Shown here piece after piece: positions 58,220 to 64,000 of a DNA stretch of 64,000 nt. A program made the position numbers and the translations under genes. The notes under the pieces are model-generated. The model saw nothing but the letters and a program-made list of their open reading frames with translations, did not search any database and was not told where the DNA came from. Source of the DNA: Uranotaenia lowii (Eukaryota; Arthropoda; Insecta; Diptera; Culicidae); NCBI RefSeq assembly GCF_029784155.1, contig NW_026598367.1, positions 1 to 64,000 on the forward strand, given 5' to 3'. Each line of letters opens with the position of its first letter. The first letter of the stretch is position 1.

Positions 58220-59663
58220 CACGGACAAAACAAAACTACCCACTGGACTACTCACTACTGGGTTGTTTAGCATAAACCTCAAAGTACGTAGTTTCGGGTG
58301 GGTAGTTTTAATGTACTGGAGGGTTTTCATCGAAGTACCCACCGGCTGGGTAGATTTATTTCTTTGTCTCCATCGTCCGACATTTTGTTCTCTCGTGTGT
58401 TAACTTATTGCTGCAATAATTTTTCTTCTGCAAGGTGCAAAACAAATATTTCGTCGAATTGATTTCGAAGAATTAGGAGAAGCAGTTTTCCGGTAAGTCG
58501 CTGATTAGTTTTCGGTCTAAAACGGTCTTTTACAGTTCCGAATTTTTTTTTTGCCAGCACAGCAACATTCTGACGGGAGCATTATGTTTACATGGCCAGC
58601 GAGAGACCCAGCCATCATATTCAAGTGCAATGTCTTTCAAAATTCGGTATAAACAGGCAGGATGGGGCAGCTTGGAAAAAAATTTCGAAAGTCTTGTTTT
58701 ATTTATATTCGATATTTCTTTGCTTCCAGAGAATCACCCAGCCCAGCAGCAACGGGGGTCGCTCCTGTTACTGTGCTCCGGCCATCACATCATCGCCAGC
58801 ATAGAAAACGTATACTCATGCCCGAATCCCGATCAGGATGATGGACGGAACCATTTTGGTGGAGACTTTCGATGCCAAGGACAGCGGGCAGCGATCCGTT
58901 TGTTTGTTGAGCTCAAACAGTTCGAAGACCAAAACTGGAGCAGGAACCGATTCCATTATTCCTTCGAAAACAAGGTTTGAGTAAGTAGTTTTGTTTTTTT
59001 CTTCAACAAATTTTAAAATCTGTTGACTGAATTCTCCATTTTTATTTTTCAGTAAAATTGTTCGACTCCTGTTACACTTTCGGTGCGGGAAAAATGAATC
59101 AGCAATAGCACTTGGTCAAAAGTAAGAGCAAGCAGATGAAATTTGTGGCAGTCGCGGTCGCAGGAATGTGGTTATATGAACCACCGTCAGTTCCAGAACA
59201 ACGATCGGTCGGACTTCTAGTCCCAACTTGTGGAACCGATAACCTTCAATTTATTAAGCATCGGCTGTTCCCTGATGGTGGGAAATTTCGCTGATGTTGT
59301 ACCGGCTGGTTTCTTGGCCGAAAATGTGAGCTGTAAGTTTACCACCATGTAAAACAGAAATTTCATTTTAATTAAATACATATACCCTTGAAAGAGCTTA
59401 AATTATGGATTAAATTTAATTACTATCCGGAAAACACGGTCTGGGAAAGACGAAAAATAGTATTCGAAACTAAAAAGCCATAAATTTTATACTTTTCATA
59501 GATTTTCTCAAAAGCTACTAAAACAGTGATTTCTACCCACTGGTACCTTAAAGCACAACTACCTACTTTTAGGTTGTTGTGTTTTAACCTACTAGTAAGT
59601 TCCTGCACTGAAGTGGCGATTTACGTCAAAAGTACTTAGAGTGGGTTGTTTTTTCTGTCCGTG
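58220..59663 (+). mobile_element. 1.44-kb TIR element carrying a spliced ORF
   Basis: The ends are CACGGACAAAACAAAACTAC (58220) and the inverted match GTTGTTTTTTCTGTCCGTG (to 59663). They are flanked by TA on each side (58218-58219 and 59664-59665). Subterminal phrases such as CTACCCACTGG occur at both ends (near 58236 and 59535). Between them are several good splice signals and a small ORF (58584-59125), so this is either a gene-carrying non-autonomous transposon or a reduced autonomous one. No transposase domain is recognised. Confidence 0.72.
58584..59125 (+). pseudogene. Three-exon ORF inside the TIR element, one internal stop
   Basis: Proposed exons: 58584-58646, 58730-58980 and 59053-59125, joined in one frame to 129 codons including the final TAA. 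Splice sites are GTATAA..TTGCTTCCAG and GTAAGTAG..TTATTTTTCAG; the second intron is 72 nt. A 5' non-coding exon may end at the donor GTAAGTCG (58493) with acceptor TTTTTGCCAG (58557). The frame has one TAG at 58802-58804. Downstream of it an ATG at 58838 could start a 71-residue product containing DGTILVETFDAKDSGQRSV. No family is recognised. Consistent phase over two introns argues for real ancestry as a gene. Confidence 0.5.
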
Positions 59664-59665
59664 TA

Positions 59666-60233
59666 CGCAAGCACAGAGCTGATAGCCAATCGAGAAGAAA
59701 CCCACACGCTGAGCCAGGCTAAACCATTAATGCCTAAAAAATAACCATAATGATAGTTTTCCTGGGTTAACTCGTTAAATGACTTCACCGTGAATACTCA
59801 TAAAATGAGATTTCAAGAAGAACTTGGAAAATGGTTATTTTTCAACCGTTTGTAAGAACAGAATATTGGTTGAAAATTAACCATTTTTTCGGAAAAAATT
59901 AAACGGGGTTGAATTGATTGAAAGTAAAAGATAAAAATTTAAATAAAATTCAGATTTCATAGAAAAATGTTTCAGTTTGTCTTTCTGTATAAACGTTTGC
60001 GTTAATTATTCAAATATCAAGTTATTTGAGAAAATTAGGAGATAGTTTGTTCAGTGTTTTTCGGATTAATTTATTTTAGTTTTTCGGAATAATATATATA
60101 TATTTAATTAATGATATCCACGTAAGAACATTATTATTATTAGATTTATCTTTTTTCTGCCAGCATTTTTCACCTATTGATTGTTTATAAACATTTTGAG
60201 GTAATAAAAAGCAAAAATAATTAACCGGGATAT
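59666..60233. other. 3' flank of the six-exon gene
   Basis: AT-rich DNA containing likely 3' UTR of the minus-strand gene. Starting at 59670 is the 12-mer AGCACAGAGCTG, repeated at 63394-63405 on the far side of the gene. Confidence 0.45.
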
Positions 60234-63097
60234 TTAAACAATAATTTTTCTAACAGCCTCGTTACATTCGTTGAATGATTTTGCCAATTCAACTACAGAA
60301 GCTCTAGAGCTCGAGGTAGAAATTTTTAAACAATAAATGTCGATAAAATCAAACAGCTTTGAAAGCTGATTAGACGGTTTAGAGCCTAGCACGTGATAAG
60401 CTTTCGCTAAGACCTCTAATGCCTTAATGAAGTTGCCGTTGATTTTGATGAGGACTCCGCCAATATAAATGTAATACTGCCCTATGGAAAATTTTGTTGC
60501 TCTGCACAAGATGTGCCCAGAAGGGTAAACGTTGCGGCGAATGAAATCGAGTTCGACCTGTGCAAGGTGCTCTTGCAGAACTATCTCATCCTCCTAAAAA
60601 GAAAATTTAAATAGTATTTTATTAAAATTTTGTTAAACGAAACTGCAATAAAAAAAATACTTACTCCCACCCATTTTATGAGCGAACTGACCAGCTGCTC
60701 CTCCAGATCATCACCTCCCCGGGCTTTTCGTTTGATGCCTTGGAAATTCAAGTGGAGCCAGATTCGGAGCAGTCCCCTTAAATTATCTGAAACGAGAGCA
60801 CACATACAAATCAGATTTCTGGGAACCAAATATAACAAATTTTTAAATGTTGTTCGAGGTTTGATTATCTTGATTTTAATATACAAAAATTGTATTTTGT
60901 TTACCATCTTCGATGCGACAAAAACTTTTTGGTTTGTAAAGAAGACCTTTCAAACACATGTTGGAAAAATTAGCATGTTTGTTGGCGTTGCTTTTGATTT
61001 GATCAAACATAAGAAGTATCTGAAAATAAAACCAATAGATTAGCTCATTTAGGGAAACAGTAAAATGTCATCAGAAAAAGCAATATCGTTGGTAATAATT
61101 ATTTAATTTTTTATACTTACTATTTCTCCATTATATCCTGTCAAGTGTGGAAAAGTTTCGACCATACTTTTAGGCGACTTTTTTTGTTTCAACATAGTGT
61201 TGAGCAATGGCAGGCATTTCACCATGTAATCCTCAACATATGATTTGTTATCGGGATTTTCTTCCATTCTGGCTAGGAACTGAGAAATTTCGATAACTTC
61301 GTCGGTCACAAAATCCTTTTTTGTGGGTCTTGGGAATTTTTTCGATTCCGATGGAATTTTATGGCATAAATTTCGGAAATGGTTATAAATTGTTCCTGAA
61401 TGAGGAAAGTTTGCGCCTTTTCCACTATTTGGATTAAAAAAAGCTGCTTCATTGCTGTATTCTGTATTGGCCAAGTATGGAAAAGCTTCGATGATATCTC
61501 GAGCCATCTTTTTCTGTTCGATGGTTGTAGGATAGCTGGAACGATAAATTATTTATCATAGTAAATCTAGCTACTAAAAACATTTTGAAGAAAAACAAGT
61601 GCAAACTTAAAAAAAAACAAAACGCACCTTTTGGAAAAAACCCTTTTACTCCAGTCGGCACAAAGGATTCTGACTAACTCGCATCTATCCTTACGCTCAA
61701 GCTCCAATCCTTTGTCGAGTTTTCTATATAGCACCGCTTGAGCAAATTTAGGATTTTCTTCTAGCTTTTTCCTTATTTCCGAATTCGGATTATTCATTGA
61801 AACGTTGGAATTCGATGGGACCAACACATTTTTCATTTTGGTTCGCTCGATCACATCTAATACCAAAACCAGTGGTCCTTCTTTGAGTCCAATGTTTTTT
61901 AATCGTCCTTCGTTCAACAGCATTAATGATGCATCGTTGAACTGATTGGCTAAAAAAAAGATGTTTTATATATATTATATTTCAGCTCCAAAAAATACAG
62001 CATTGTAAGCTAATCAGGAGCTGGAATTTCTCTAAGACAGAATTTTTTGATTATACTCAAAAAACGTTCCCGATTCACGCTATTGATCGGTTTTAAAAAT
62101 TCTATCTCCATAAATATGCAATAAATTTCAATATGCTAATCTTTTTCTTTCAATTTAAAAATTTATGTTAACTCGAGCTGGGAAAATCAGCCTTTCATTC
62201 TTTAAGCAGAGGGGGACAGAATGGGAAAAAATGAGGGGATCTCCCATGTAAGTTTAAGATGAAGAGCTTATCAAAAAAGAGAAGAAAATTTTATAAAAGA
62301 TTTTTTTTGCGTACGGATATTTGGCTTAACTCAAAAATAAATGTGGCAAATGTTTTATGGAAGTTCGTAACTTCCCACAATCCATAAGATTTTACCTAAT
62401 TTAATTAACCATAAAGCTAAAATAGAATTCAAATTTCAGATATTGAAAAACAAATTTAGAGATCAAGTTTCAGTAAATAATATATAAATCATCTTTGTAT
62501 TGCAATTCGGAACTCCAGCTGCAGCTGTCATTTCAAAGTTGTTGGTTCTGTGATTTAAAATAATGCTAGTAGATAGTTAAACTTATCCTAATGGGAGGAA
62601 TATAAAACTTCCCCCGGCAGGGTGAGCCATATCGAAAACATCGTTTATAAAAACACGAAGGGTGTCGTAATGCGTGCCAAAATTCACAAGAAATTCCCGA
62701 AAGATGGTTTTCATATTGACTCGACAGTCAACCTCTTCCGGTTCCCATCGATGGCCCTGGATTGGTTCGATTTGTCAGTACTAGTTGTACCGGATTAAGT
62801 CGCGATACTTGTTCACTTCGCATAATCCCGGAAGGCTAGCTGATCGAACCGTCTAAAGATAGGAAAATCAATGCTCGCCGTGAAACACGCCAATTAGTTT
62901 TGCGTGCAAATAAACTAAACTACAACAATAACTATAAAGCATAAAATTATGTCGGAAATTTGAAATTCTAAATCTAACCTCAAACTAGCATTCAAAATCA
63001 GTCAACAAAAATGATAAATTGCGGAGTTATATTAATGTTTTGGCTTACCTTTGAGCATATTGTAAGCATCCGGATCAATTCTACGGATTTCCTCCAT
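60234..63097 (-). CDS. Six-exon gene for a 460-residue SAM-like domain protein
   Basis: Exons (minus strand): 63097-63049, 61949-61628, 61535-61121, 61019-60905, 60786-60665, 60593-60234. They sum to 1,383 nt, exactly 461 codons with stop. All introns are GT-AG with good sites (GTAAGCC, GTGCG, GTAAGT, GTAAAC, GTAAGT donors), and phases 1, 2, 0, 1, 0 agree on both sides, so the model is strong. The start is the first ATG, with AAAAT before it. Residues about 12-57 (LKANQFNDASLMLLNEG, LKNIGLKEGPLVLVLDVIE) look like a SAM domain, a protein-protein interaction fold. Residues 100-165 (RILCADWSKRVF, KKMARDIIEAFPYL) and the end (SIGQYYIYIGG, KALEVLAKAYHVL) match the pattern of uncharacterised multicopy animal proteins I have seen, with no known function. 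There are no membrane segments or signal peptide. It may be transposon-derived, as such families are often multicopy. The gene looks intact. Confidence 0.85.
62592..62870 (+). pseudogene. Broken coding fragment of unknown protein in intron 1
   Basis: Inside the first intron, on the opposite strand to the gene, a frame from 62592 reads SHIENIVYKNTKGVVMRAKI, then FHIDSTVNLFRFPSMALDWF, with TAA near 62796 and two more stops (near 62823 and 62838). The residues after each stop continue smoothly (VAILVHFA, SRKAS, SNRLKIGKS). The regular amino-acid composition suggests a once-coding sequence. I do not recognise the protein. The edges are undefined. Confidence 0.5.
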
Positions 63098-64000
63098 ATT
63101 TTCGAAGAAATTTGAAGTTTTCACCGCACAATAAACGAAAAAACAAACACCAAGTTTCCACTAACTCCGAGTGCATCAACAACAAGAATAAACACTCAAG
63201 AAAAAATCCCCATGAAAAAGCACTGAATTTATAACCATTATTACGGTTTAACTTCAGAACCTAGAATATGGTTATAAATTAACAATCCATTATGATTAAT
63301 AAATAGCAATTATTGGAGTTTTCAGGAAAAAACCGGAAAACGGTTGAAAAAAACCCAATAATGGTTATAAAAAAATGAGCGTGCAATGAAAAAAGCACAG
63401 AGCTGTCATGAAAAAGTGCGTAAATTGAAGGGCTAACACCACTCGTATGCAAAACAAGCCTCGGAAACGCAAAAAATCAAAGGGCTAACGATAATTACAT
63501 GAGCAACATACACTGAAGTAAGTTTTTAAGCAGATAATAAACTATGACGTTTCAATTTCTTCAAATAAAATCAAGATCATTATTTTTTCCACAGAGAACA
63601 GACGTACAAGCTCGAACAAAAAATCTTCAAAAAAGTGTGTAAAATTTCAAATGCTGACACCCGAAAAATACGTTGAAAATTAACTTGAAACAGTGCCATC
63701 TATTGCGCCGTTCAAAAGTTATAGATTAAATATTTGAGTGCTCAGTTTTCGAAATGGCGAAATGATCTCATTAATAATTAAACTAATGCCACTCTAAAAT
63801 ATACGGGTTCGATTTATTGCTAGAAGAGTTACTTTTGACTGATCAGAATTTCACTCCCTTTATTTTTGCACTACTGAGAGTATCAGCAGCGGCCAGGCGT
63901 CAAAGTTATACTTATTATAACACTCCATTTTGACATTTCGACGGCGCACCGCAAGGTTTCAAACCAGGTGTTATCTTGATCCTGGGTGTTTAAAAAGCGA
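63098..64000. other. 5' flank of the gene and unique DNA to the window end
   Basis: 63098-63170 should hold the 5' UTR and promoter of the minus-strand gene; no clear TATA box is seen. 63200-63370 has several phrases TATAACCATTAT and TATGGTTATAA in both orientations, which could be a small inverted-repeat element. The rest shows nothing. Confidence 0.4.

Overview
The window is AT-rich eukaryotic DNA, most likely from an insect and probably a mosquito-like dipteran. The signs are short GT-AG introns with A/T-rich acceptors, a tRNA-derived SINE, jockey/LOA-like LINE remnants, a CsRn1-type Ty3 LTR retrotransposon primed by tRNA-Trp, hAT-like and Tourist-like MITEs, and very large short-unit satellites. 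The species cannot be fixed from sequence alone. Host coding content is very low: I support one intact multi-exon gene, one intact retrotransposon gag-pol pair and several pseudogenes.  Layout. 1-5.6 kb holds nested transposon debris: a dead LINE interrupted by a hAT-like element (8-bp duplication) and by a SINE (13-bp duplication), then a second hAT-like element, a decayed ~150-bp tandem repeat and a Tourist-like MITE. 8.0-19.5 kb is one giant 9-bp satellite (unit TGACAAAAA) with higher-order repeats; it flips orientation near 16.8 kb, making a multi-kilobase inverted repeat. 19.6-35 kb is non-coding DNA with a possible mitochondrial-leader pseudogene, several palindromes and foldback elements (the largest 2.9 kb), two more copies of the MITE, a local duplication and a second LINE fragment. 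35.1-43.1 kb is a satellite mosaic: ~3.2 kb of almost perfect 7-bp GAAGATA repeats with diverged GAAGATT edges, a second 9-bp TGACAAAAA locus that again flips orientation, and a 7-bp TCTCATT array. 43.3-50 kb is unique DNA plus two TIR elements.  50,106-54,849 is a complete 4.74-kb LTR retrotransposon with LTRs that look identical, a 4-bp target duplication, gag and pol linked by a canonical -1 slippery heptamer, and a full PR-RT-RNaseH-IN polyprotein with D,D35E integrase. It is the youngest insertion in the window.  56.5-57.7 kb (minus) is a hAT-related transposase-like pseudogene with only two stops. 58.2-59.7 kb is a TIR element carrying a small spliced ORF with one internal stop. 60,234-63,097 (minus) is an intact six-exon gene whose exons join without a frame error into a 460-residue protein with a SAM-like N-terminus; it looks like a member of an uncharacterised animal gene family.  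The long uninterrupted reading frames over the satellites are arithmetic artefacts of 9-bp and 7-bp units and are not genes.
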